Assembly: GCA_037952775.1 (NCBI GenBank)
Contig: JBANAY010000003.1
Coordinates: 17,422,001-17,486,000, forward strand
Length of the DNA: 64,000 nt
Source: Clonostachys chloroleuca
Taxonomy: Eukaryota; Ascomycota; Sordariomycetes; Hypocreales; Bionectriaceae
Direction: 5' to 3'
Made by a program: the position numbers and the translations under genes. Below the pieces are notes generated by a model. The model did not search any database and was not told the DNA's origin. It worked only from the letters and a program-made list of their open reading frames with translations. Position 1 is the first letter of the stretch. Every line of letters starts with the position of its first letter. Below are positions 12,735 through 21,764 of the stretch, piece by piece.

Positions 12735-13394
12735 AGCGCAAGCAACGCGAGGGCTCGCCCGGCACTCGGAGGAAGAAGGAAACCAGACCAAATTTATTTA
12801 ATGGATGTGACACGACGTCAACGTTCTCTCGTTTAATATCTTTTTGTTTCCCTTTTGGCATTTTCCCATTATTTTCATTTTCTTTTTTACAATATTAGCC
12901 CATCTTGGCTCGCAGCCGTATTTCGGTTGTTAGACGACTCGAAGAGTATATCTATACCCCCTCAAAAGCAGTGAGCGGATTTATGGCGGCATATTTTACG
13001 ACGAAGTTGAATTATTTGGAGACATCCTCTCAGGAGTGATGACGACGGAGTTGGATAGACGAAGCCTTCTACTCTTGAAATTGTATGACCAGTGTACATA
13101 CATGGAATAGATCACGTTAGTCGAGAATGGGGGAGATGGGACACCGTCTTTCCTTTCTCGGGTTACAGTATGCATATTTGGTCCTCAAATTTAATTACAT
13201 TTAACTTGGACATTGAAAGGATTCAGCTGCGATCTGATTGTTGTTCGTCGATCGTTTCTTCATGTTATCTTTGCAATTATATCTTCTGAGCTATGTGCGT
13301 TTGGATATCGAAAGCGGCCGAATCAATGGTCTGTCGAAGCTCTTTTTCGCCGTTCCCTTTCTAATTTGGTTCTTTGATCGCAGCGAGTTCTCAT
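12735..13394. other. Convergent intergenic, kinesin-3 and cupin
   Basis: 660 bp between two facing stop codons. It has a T-rich stretch at about 12840-12890 just after the kinesin stop, as expected for a 3' UTR. No gene is seen. Confidence 0.5.
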
Positions 13395-14195
13395 CTAGGT
13401 ATCAGACTCCACTTCTGCTAAGAATGCCTCTTCAGAACTGACTTGGGACAGCCGTGGGGTTATGTTGTTCCCCACAGAACCACCAGCTTCGAGAATATCG
13501 GTTTGAATGATTGTTTCAGTCTGGGCTGCCGACTCCTTCTCCTCCTGCTCCCTTACCAACCACTCCAACTTGGAGGCCGTATCTTCAGGAAGCAAGCCAC
13601 TGAAAGCTTCCGGTGTGAGGAACTCGTGATCCAGGTAGTCGAAGCCAGGCACAACGGTCTCGGAGATGAGAAGGCCCTCCTCGCTGGCGTCCGCCTCCTC
13701 GCTGGGTAGGAGGAAGCTGGCCTTCCACACCCCGCCCTCGACCACCCAGGACAGCCTCTCCCCAGCGCCGATGTTCGACCCGACGACGAAGGTCTCCAGG
13801 CGCCCGTCCGGGTGTATGAGGACGTAGCGCCCGCGGCCGTGGTGCAGAGTGTGGATGATCCGGCTCCGGTTGGCGTGGAAGGTGCCCTGGGGCCGGTTCG
13901 GGGTGAGGTAGTAGAAGATGGTCGTGGACATGAGGCGGACCGAGGCGTCGCTCTCGGCCTCGGAGGTGCCAGCCAGGGCGAGGGTCTCCTTTGAGCGGGG
14001 GGTGAGCGGGTACGGGGACGGGATGGTGCTCGGGGATATGTCTGTGACCTTGTAGTAGCCGCCCTCGATGTGTGGGCTGAGGCCGAGCTTGTCGACGACG
14101 GCCTGGATGCTGGGGTGTTCCGGGTTGTCTGAGGGTTTGAATGACTGCTGGATGAGAGAAGCGGTAGCCTCATCCTTGGAGGAAATGGAAGTCAT
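13395..14195 (-). CDS. DUF985 / cupin_5 family protein
   Basis: Single-exon gene of 266 aa starting at the ATG at 14195 (MTSISSKDEATAS); the open frame extends further upstream but without an ATG. The DUF985 (cupin_5) beta-barrel occupies roughly residues 30-195: HIEGGYYK, then STTIFYYLTPN, then the LIHPDGRLETFVVGSN strand pair and WVVEGGVWKASFLL. A conserved late segment follows (VVPGFDYLDHEF). Cupin_5 proteins are small sugar-binding-like cupins with no agreed reaction. The tail after about 210 is acidic and not conserved as far as I can tell. It faces the kinesin gene and diverges from Oma1 with 897 bp between ATGs. Confidence 0.85.
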   Translation of the reverse strand: MTSISSKDEATASLIQQSFKPSDNPEHPSIQAVVDKLGLSPHIEGGYYKVTDISPSTIPSPYPLTPRSKETLALAGTSEAESDASVRLMSTTIFYYLTPNRPQGTFHANRSRIIHTLHHGRGRYVLIHPDGRLETFVVGSNIGAGERLSWVVEGGVWKASFLLPSEEADASEEGLLISETVVPGFDYLDHEFLTPEAFSGLLPEDTASKLEWLVREQEEKESAAQTETIIQTDILEAGGSVGNNITPRLSQVSSEEAFLAEVESDT

Positions 14196-15092
14196 TTTGG
14201 GGTTCTTTCTCTTGGGGAGCGACAACGGTTATGGCGAGTTTAAGGACAGAAGAGATACTGGTGAAGTAGGGGATGAAAGCTGGGGAGACGAAATAGTGAA
14301 TAAAATCAGAAGAAGAGGTGAGAAACGACTAGGGAGTTAGTGGGGGACAAGAGTCACTGTCAGGGTTACGGAATACTCGGAGACTGACGCGAGTTCAGAG
14401 TGAGAAACGTCAGGCATGGCTTGGGGCTTCGGCCTAGGGTGTTCGTATGGTAACTAGGTACCTTAGCTTAAGAACTCCGTGGAGAATAAATCCTTCCGGT
14501 AGTTGCATCGGACACAATTGGACGCAAGGTGATCCATGGGCGTGCTTGGCAAAGAAATCCTATGCTGGGTTAACAATGATTGGATTATATTGAAGCCCAG
14601 CTATGCACGCGTGGCATGCTTGGAACGAGCCGAATCGGCCAAGATGGAGCTTGGGAACATAACGGTCACACAAAAGGATCCTGTCATCATCGAAATTGCA
14701 AGAGAAGTAGCTGTCAGACGGCCCCGGCAACTAACATGGTTGGGGTGGTGAACCTCGAGGACGGATTTGAAAGCAGGTAAGGGTCCGGATCCACCGCGAA
14801 GCTGATAGAGAGTGCCTAGATCCATGAGATCAGCTGTGGGGCCAGTCAACTGCCTGCAGCCGTGCACAAACCATTGCCCCGTTGCACTAAAACGCCCGAG
14901 ACTCGGGCTTGCAGGTGACAAGGCTACATAACTGGAACTGGAAAGGCGCCAACAGGTGTGACGCCAGTGGTGAGAGGTTGAGCCGGCTGGGGCTCTTGTT
15001 GACTGTCACCACCACCACTGCTCTGCTGCCTCGACACCCGTAACTTGCGATCCTCGACCTGCGATTCCCGCCTCTGCTAGACGGCCAGAGAG
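14196..15092. other. Divergent intergenic, cupin and Oma1
   Basis: 897 bp that must hold both promoters. Two overlapping frames at about 14536-14780 and one on the minus strand at 14601-14921 are not recognisable and I do not call them genes. Confidence 0.5.
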
Positions 15093-16382
15093 ATGCTGGC
15101 CCCGCGCCTGCTCCGGCAGCGCTGCCTCGCCCGTCCCGCCAAGGCCGCGATCCTCCCCCTCCCACCCTTGCCGTGTGCCACAGTCGCACGCTCAGCCCGC
15201 CCTCGCTTCTACTCGCCGACCCAGAGGCGCCGGAACATCGACCCCAGCGAGCTGCAACGAAGGCTGCAGGAAGCCCGCCCTCTCCTGTCCCACAAGGCCG
15301 CAGACCGCTTCCAGAATGCAGGCCGCAGCCGGAACTCCAAACTCTTCGTCGTCGGGTGTGTTGGTGCGGCCGTGGCCTTCTACCTGGCCAACTCACAGAC
15401 GGTGCCAGTCACTGGCCGCCGGCGGTTCAACTTCCTGGGGGAGGGCTTCTTGGACATACTGGGGTCAGCTAACGCCGATGCCATCGCCAAGGAGATTGAG
15501 GAGGAGGGGGACGCTTCCTGCCGCCGAGGGACCGGCGTGTGAGGGTTGTGCAAGAGGTCATGGAGCAGCTCATTCCTGTCAGTGGGATGAAAGACCGTGA
15601 ATGGGTGGTACATGTGATTGATGACGAACGTACGATTGTGCCCCTTACTATTGCCCTGTTGTCCCTCTCTGGGGAACGTTTTCCGTCTGGCAGCTAACAA
15701 ATCCTCATTTTCCAGGAACCGCGAACGCTTTCGTCACACCAGGCAATCGATTATTTGTGTACAGCGGCTTGATCAGGGTCTGTGGGAACCGAGATGCCCT
15801 TGCGGCGGTAATGGGCCACGAGATTGCACATGCTGTTGCCGCCCACAGCGCAGAGCGCATGTCGGCCGCGTGTGTGGCCAACCTGACATCGGGGAGCTTG
15901 TTCTTCTTGATTGGCGCCCTTCCCGGACTGGTTCTATTTGGCCTATGGAGTTTATCAGGAGGGCGATTCATTCAGAATTATCTGTTCAGCCTACCAATGA
16001 CACGAAAGATGGAGAGCGAGGCAGACTACATTGGCCTCATGATGATGGCCGAGGCAGGCTTCGACCCCAGGGCGGCGATAGGTTACTGGGAACGCATGCA
16101 GAGCCTTGCTCGGCGGGGAGGCCAGGAGGTGCCAGAGCTGCTGAGTACACATCCCTCGGTAAGTCATCACACCACGGACAGAGTGCTAAAAAACCAAGCC
16201 ATAAATGGGTTGAGCAAGCTGGTAGCTAATTCACCTTACAGAATGAGAATCGGATAGAGAAGATGAAGGAATGGATGCCAGAGGCTCTGCAACGACGCAA
16301 CGAGAGTCCGTATCGCACCGGCCAATCACGGGCAAGTGAGCTCAGGGAGGTCCTAATAGGAAGACAGCTCTTCCGTCTGTAG
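15093..16382 (+). CDS. OMA1: Mitochondrial metalloprotease Oma1, frameshifted
   Basis: M48-family zinc peptidase of the mitochondrial inner membrane that cleaves stress substrates when membrane potential falls. Exons 15093-15629, 15716-16158 and 16242-16382 give about 373 aa. Seen: an Arg/Pro-rich mitochondrial presequence, one membrane segment at ~84-101 (LFVVGCVGAAVAFYLANS), zinc motif HEIAH (~214-218), a second hydrophobic stretch after it, and ESEADYIGL carrying the third zinc ligand. The first exon contains a frame break in a run of five G (15506-15510): upstream EIEEEG, downstream GRFLPPRDRRVRVV. One added G restores the frame and makes all splice phases fit. Without the correction the first frame ends at 15540-15542. 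Confidence 0.9.
15506..15510 (+). other. Apparent -1 frameshift in Oma1 (G5 run)
   Basis: Conserved Oma1 sequence continues in the neighbouring frame directly after this run. A single missing G accounts for the change. The total coding length is divisible by three only after correction. Confidence 0.8.
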
Positions 16383-17104
16383 CCAATTGGATAAAGACTG
16401 GTGTTTACTGTCTATTCATGTATACTACTAGATGATGAATTATGACTATTTGTGTAATGAATTCTACCATACGTACGTCGATAAGATAGCACAGGTCTTG
16501 AATCAGAATAAATACCTAGCCGAACACTATGCGGCGGCGGCTCTTAATTGCAGGGAGGTATATTTGCCGGTGAACATGGGTGAGGTGAGGTGCAGCTTCT
16601 GCCGAGGATGTCTGATCAGTCAATAAGTGCGACAGCGTATGACATAATTTCGCGGATGGCGTCAAGACACTCGAGACCTGCAGAACGGCCTTATCAGCTG
16701 GCTCCAGACGCTGGACTCACTGACGAATTGGCCTCTTCCTACTGGCTGTAGCGGTGGGGGGCGCGTGTCCTAGCGGGCTGCCCCTCCCTGAACCCCCCAA
16801 AAGCCTGTCGCTGGCCGCCAGCTCCCCCAGATTTTGGCGGATTCGGTTCCGCCGTTGGCACATGCCGAGGCATTGCGCCTCCCCAGGACAGGCCACAGGC
16901 TACAAAAATGCGACCGGCCCAGTCCCGTCTCCTTCGGCCTCTCTTCCCCCTCAATCCATACATAATACTTCTCGCTCCTAGACACGGCACTCCCCAACGG
17001 AGACATATACAATAGACGATCGCTAGCTTCGAACACGCGCTCCGATCCGTCCATCTTTCAGCACCCCTATCCCCCGGGACTTTCTGGCCTGATCACGTCA
17101 CACC
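16383..17104. other. Intergenic, Oma1 to cytochrome b5
   Basis: 722 bp in tandem orientation. It holds the Oma1 3' end and, towards the right, a C/T-rich stretch (about 16900-17100) typical of a fungal 5' UTR and promoter. No gene is seen. Confidence 0.5.
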
Positions 17105-17481
17105 ATGTCGCAAACATACACCGCGGCCGAGGTGGCCAAGCACAAGGATGAGAAGGATGGCATGTGGATTATTGTTGAGAACGAAGTCTTCGATATAACC
17201 AGTTGAGTTCTAGTGCCTTGCCCGTCCTTCCCGGTCTTTCGACTTCCGCCCTTGTTCCGCCCTTGTTCCCTCGACGTCACCTGATCATGCTAGAACTATG
17301 TTTACTAACGTACCGACCTGCAGACTTTCTGGAGGAGCACCCTGGCGGCGCCAAGATTCTCAAGCGCTTTGCTGGCAAGAATGCCACCAAGCCTTTTTGG
17401 AAATACCACAACGAGCACGTACTAAAGAAGTACGGCGAGAAACTCAAGATTGGTGCCGTCGGCGAGAGCGCGAAGCTATAG
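17105..17481 (+). CDS. Small soluble cytochrome b5-like protein
   Basis: Two exons, 17105-17201 and 17324-17481, encode 84 aa. The protein is a bare cytochrome b5 heme domain: it starts with [20 protein letters not shown] and has the HPGG heme ligand loop ([10 protein letters not shown]). The second heme histidine is probably in KYHNEHVL. Such domains pass single electrons to oxygenases and desaturases. Unlike microsomal cytochrome b5 there is no C-terminal membrane anchor, so the product should be soluble. The 122-bp intron splits the Asn codon in ITNFLEEH. Start choice is clear: the ATG follows a CACC context and the next ATG is inside the domain. Confidence 0.9.
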
Positions 17482-18301
17482 GCAGGTGAATCCTGTTTAT
17501 ATACCGTATATACTCAATACGACAACATGGCGACGACTGCGGGATGCTAAGTTGTATCCCACCGACGCCTAGAGCGCTCCTCATTAAAGGAGCGCGCCTC
17601 TTGTTCCTCTACCGCTCTGCTGCTATGTTTCTCGGCGGATCGTGGAGATTCACTTAGATATGACAATCACAACGGACCGATGCCCAGGGCCACTGGAATC
17701 TGGACCGTGTGACCTTTCGTCTTTTCGGGGGATGTGCTACGAGCCCCCCAAGCGTCGTTTTTGTATTATTGGCTAGACTTGAGAAACTTCCTGGTTATCT
17801 GTTCTCTATATGTGATATTATGAATAGCAATCATCGATATAGTGATACCAATAAACGATACACTCATCACACCAGTTTTACAGTCCGCAACGGCCGCCGC
17901 CCCTTTCCCGGCCCGTCTTGGCTACGGCCTACAAATATGTACGGCCGGTCGTTGACCCTAATAATAGCCTGAACTCCGAAGCCTGAAGTCCGACGCCATT
18001 ACCGCGCGCGCGGGTATACCGGACAGAGCGGTCAGAACGGAGAGAGAGAAAAGCGTCCCGTTTGCCCAATCCTACTCGTTTAAATTGCTACTAGTTTCTC
18101 ACATTTCCTTCTACTAGTGGAATAGTCCATGAAAGCGGATCTCTGAAGCCGTTTTACCACTTCCCGAAATTGGCAGGCAGCTGGGCGACACCGGCAGCTC
18201 AAAGACTCACACGAAACCCCGAGATCATATAAAAATGGCAACCCACTCCGGACCACCATTCTGTCAAATCACCCACAGCAAAAAGGGAAGAAGAAGAAAG
18301 G
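17482..18301. other. Intergenic, cytochrome b5 to decarboxylase
   Basis: 820 bp with no recognisable coding sequence. It contains a short alternating GC run (GCGCGCGCG, about 18003-18012) and a TATA box at 18228-18235. Confidence 0.5.
18228..18235 (+). promoter_or_regulatory. TATA box of the decarboxylase gene
   Basis: TATAAAAA sits 67 bp before the start codon, which implies a very short 5' leader. Seen in sequence; use is inferred. Confidence 0.45.
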
Positions 18302-19973
18302 ATGACCGACTACTTTGAGACCGAGACCCAGCTGTCCGAGCTGAAGAGGTGTGTCGACCGCCACGCCGACACCCTGGACCACCCCACGCTCCCATCCCAG
18401 GAATCTATCAAGGCGGCGGAGGCGTCGCTCCCCTCCATCCAGTCCGCGTCCTACCTCGCCGGCGCGCCCGCCGAGGCCGTCGTCGGCCACATCACCCGGG
18501 ACATCCTGCCCGCGCTTAACGGCCAAGGCCGCTCCGGGCGGTACTATGGCTTCGTCACTGGTGGCGCCCTCCCCGTCTCGCAGTGGGCCGACGGCGTCGT
18601 CTCCCACATGGACCAGAACGTCCAGGTCCACCTCCCCGCGCAGACGGTGGCGACCGCCGTCGAGGATAAGGCCCTCGAGATGCTCACGTCGCTGCTCCGC
18701 CTGGGAGGAGGCGAGTGGCCCGGCAGGACGCTGACCACGGGCGCCACGGGGAGCAACGTGCTCGGCCTGGCCTGCGGGCGGGAGGCTGTGCTCGCGAGGC
18801 GTCTGGGCGACGGGGCCCCGGCGGTGGGCGAGCTCGGCATCCTGGGCGCCTGCGTCAGGGCGGGCGTGGAGGAGATCCAGGTGCTCACGAGCGCGGGCCA
18901 CAGCTCCCTGTCCAAGGCGGCGAGCGTCGTCGGCCTGGGGAGGCAGTCCGTGAAGGAGCTGCGGCTGTCTGACGATGAGCCGTGGCGGCTCGATTTCGCC
19001 GCGCTGGAGGAGCACCTGAAGAGGCCCCGCACGGCGAGCATCATTGCCATCAGCGCGGGCGAGGTGAACACGGGACGGTACGGGACCTATGGTCTGGAGG
19101 AGATGGAGAGGGTCAGGGCTCTTGCTGACCAGTACGGAGCTTGGATTCATGTGGATGGAGGTAAAAGATCCCTTAAGCTTCTCGATTCCAGAGAAGAGCG
19201 CGATTATGTCTCAGAGCTAACCAGCACGTTGTATAGCATTTGGTATTTTTGCCCGAGTGTTGGAAGCCAACGACGAATACAAGCTCTTGCACGAACGAGT
19301 GGCTGGGCTGGAATTGGCCGACAGTATCACAGTGGACGGTCACAAGGTCCTGAATGTGGTAAGGGGAAGGACGAACTTCCACCCATTCCTCCAATTTTTG
19401 ACTCGATATCAGCTGAGCTAACGCACAAACAAACAGCCGTATGATTGCGGCATGTTCTTCACCCGCTCGCTATCTACACTCCAGAATGTCTTCGTGAACC
19501 CCAACGCCGCCTATCTCGCATCCTCGTCCGCGGCCACGATCCCGTCGCCTCTAAACATCGGCCTCGAGAACTCGCGCCGCTTCCGGGCGCTCCCCGCCTA
19601 CGCCGCCCTCCTCAGCGAAGGCCGCCCCGGCTTCGCCAAGCTCGTGTCCAACATGGTCCAGCTCTCACGCAGGCTGGCCGCCTTCCTCCGCGACTCAGAC
19701 CACTACGAGCTGCTACCCAACGCGGATCTGGACGAGGTGTTCATCATTGTCCTCTTCCGCGCCAAGAAGCCGGAGCTCAACGCCAGACTCGTCGAGGAGA
19801 TCAACCAGACCAGGCAGATGTATGTGAGCGGGACGGCCTGGAAGGGCGACAAGGCCGTGCGGATCGCCGTGTCGAACTGGAAGGTGGACGTCGATCGAGA
19901 CTTCAAGGTTGTCACGGCGATCCTCACCGCAGTTGCCGAGGGCCGTTCGTTTGATATCGCCACCATCGAGTGA
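18302..19973 (+). CDS. Group II pyridoxal-dependent decarboxylase
   Basis: PLP enzyme of the aromatic-amino-acid/glutamate/diaminobutyrate decarboxylase family. Exons 18302-19160, 19237-19358 and 19437-19973 give 505 aa with consistent phases. Seen: the HVDGAFG segment (~283-289), whose Asp pairs with the PLP nitrogen, and the PLP lysine in TVDGHKVLNV (K323). An internal QVHLPAQTV segment and a C-terminal small domain (VRIAVSNWKVD) complete the fold. Substrate cannot be told from sequence; the fungal relatives are usually called tyrosine, DOPA or diaminobutyrate decarboxylase. The first exon is strikingly GC-rich, more than its neighbours. It faces a UPF0390 gene with only 227 bp between stops. 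AATAAA occurs shortly after the stop (about 20037). Confidence 0.88.
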
Positions 19974-20200
19974 GGCTGTTCCCGTAAACTTGACCGCTCA
20001 GGATATATAGAGATTTGCCGAGTCTATAATAGAAACCAATAAAGACCCCGCTGAGCAAAATAAAAACGCCATGTCCTAGCTCGATAGTCGTCTCAAGCTG
20101 TAAAATAAAAAATTGAAAAAGAAGGAACCCGCAAGAAAACGACAAATGATCAGGGTGATCTATTTGGCGAAAAGGAAGAACATGCAATTTCCCCCCCAAT

Positions 20201-20461
20201 CTAACCAAATCTCTTTGATCCGCCCGCCTTCGCTACCTTCTTGCCCTTCTTTCCCTGGCCGATCAGCTCGAGGTGGCCGGCGCGCTCGCCCAGGAGCGCC
20301 TCGGTGCGCGCCGTCATGCCGGACGTGAACTTGCGGTGGACTTTGTCAGGGTTGCCCTTGCTGCGCTGCTTGGGCTTGGTGATCTTGGAGGCCTGCTTCT
20401 TCGAGTGGGCGACCTTGGTGGCCGGGGCCTTGGTCGACATCTTGATGGCGCCCTGAGCCAT
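20201..20461 (-). CDS. UPF0390 / DUF2462 small basic protein
   Basis: Intronless gene of 86 aa starting at the ATG at 20461 (MAQGAIKMSTKAPATKVAHS). The product is very basic and Lys-rich with the KVHRKFTSGMTARTEALLGE segment and an AGHLELI motif followed by a GKKGKK tail, which matches the UPF0390 family (vertebrate Leydig cell tumour 10 kDa protein and fungal homologues). The family is thought to be nucleolar or ribosome-associated, but its role is not settled. The open frame continues upstream without a good start. Its 3' end faces the decarboxylase gene closely, so the transcripts may overlap. Confidence 0.85.
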   Translation of the reverse strand: MAQGAIKMSTKAPATKVAHSKKQASKITKPKQRSKGNPDKVHRKFTSGMTARTEALLGERAGHLELIGQGKKGKKVAKAGGSKRFG

Positions 20462-21764
20462 GATTTCGGACGTTCGCGGTTCGTTTTTTTCCCCGGAAAT
20501 TTGTATGTGATCCGGAGGGGGGATTTTGCTTTCGGTGGGGAGGAATGGCGTTGTGGTTGGGAATGGCGAGCTACTTTTTTTTTGCCCATGTGTTATCGAT
20601 TCCCTAAGTTCTTGGCGCCGATAGTGCCCCCACATTAATGCCGTTCTACATTCCTTCTAGCATTACCAGAGTAGTATCCACATCGAAAACATAGAATTAT
20701 AAAAAAATATAAAAAACACGAAAAAAACATACAACAGCCGGTATTCGCTGGTCGTCACCGACCCAACTACTAATCGGCCCCTTATCCGTTTAACTAGGCG
20801 AGAGCGGACGGGATCGCGTGTTCTCGAATAGGTATGGTCGTATGTGTCAGTGGTATGTCCAATACGCTACATATACTTAGCTGTTAGGGCAAATGAAGGG
20901 TCAATATACCAGCAGATCAGATCTCAACCAAGAACTAATTACCATAGACATTCCCATCAAAGGATAACTTCTTCCCATATCATAATCTTCAAATGGACAT
21001 AGTTCTGATTATAAAATAATGCTCCTAAAAACGATCATGTTACCACTCTCTATATACTACAACGAGAGGCTGTATCTTTACATCATGCTTAATAGTGCTG
21101 GGGAAGGAATTATACCTTACAACACTGTTACTGCAGCTAACACTACAAAACAGTACAACATGCTCACGCCACCCAACATCCCAGCGCGCCCAAGACGATG
21201 CTAACCTCAACGCAATAGGAAGCTCAACCACTACACACAACGCAACTCAAGATTCCCTTGCGGCCACCACCACACAACATGGTCTTAGTTCGGCAACACA
21301 TTAGTTCGGCAACACAAAGCTAACATGATCACGGCAGTATCTCCTCAACCCCCCTGACGCGGATACCAATGCATAGTCGTTCTATACAATTGACAACTAC
21401 AGCATCACTCGATTTACTAGACACAACACCAGAGGTATCATTGATAGACATAATTATCCAAATCTATGTAAATATTGGTAAATATTGTATGCTGTGTACC
21501 CAGGAGAAGGAATTAGGACCTCAATATGTACGCTTGCTAAAGTACTAAAAGCTCCTCCTCGTCTCTCACAATATAGAAAAGGGGTTTGGTCACCGATCCA
21601 TAAATCCATAGGTAGATAGAGTCGAGTTGAGCAAGCTAGTATGGAGGTGGGAGTTAGGAAGAAAATAATTGCAATTTTAATACCCCCCTTGACGCCAATG
21701 TATACTTCGCTCTCGTCAATATATATGTATCTCATAAGGCATTCATTAATAGTTGGCAAGAAGA
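20462..21764. other. Intergenic, UPF0390 promoter and pseudokinase 3' end
   Basis: 1.3 kb, AT-rich in the right half, with no gene. It holds a perfect 16-bp tandem duplication at 21285-21316 and a smaller 10-bp doublet at about 21469-21488. Confidence 0.55.
21285..21316 (+). repeat. 16-bp perfect tandem duplication
   Basis: The unit TTAGTTCGGCAACACA occurs twice back to back in non-coding DNA. It could be a replication slip or the footprint of a mobile element; nothing else supports the latter. Confidence 0.8.

Noticed and set aside
14601..14921. 106-codon minus-strand frame between cupin and Oma1
   Set aside because: Not recognisable, and it lies in a region expected to hold two promoters.
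18269..19150. Long minus-strand open frame over the decarboxylase
   Set aside because: It is the mirror of a GC-rich exon, shows Arg/Gly/Leu-rich composition without any domain, and the plus strand encodes a clear PLP enzyme.
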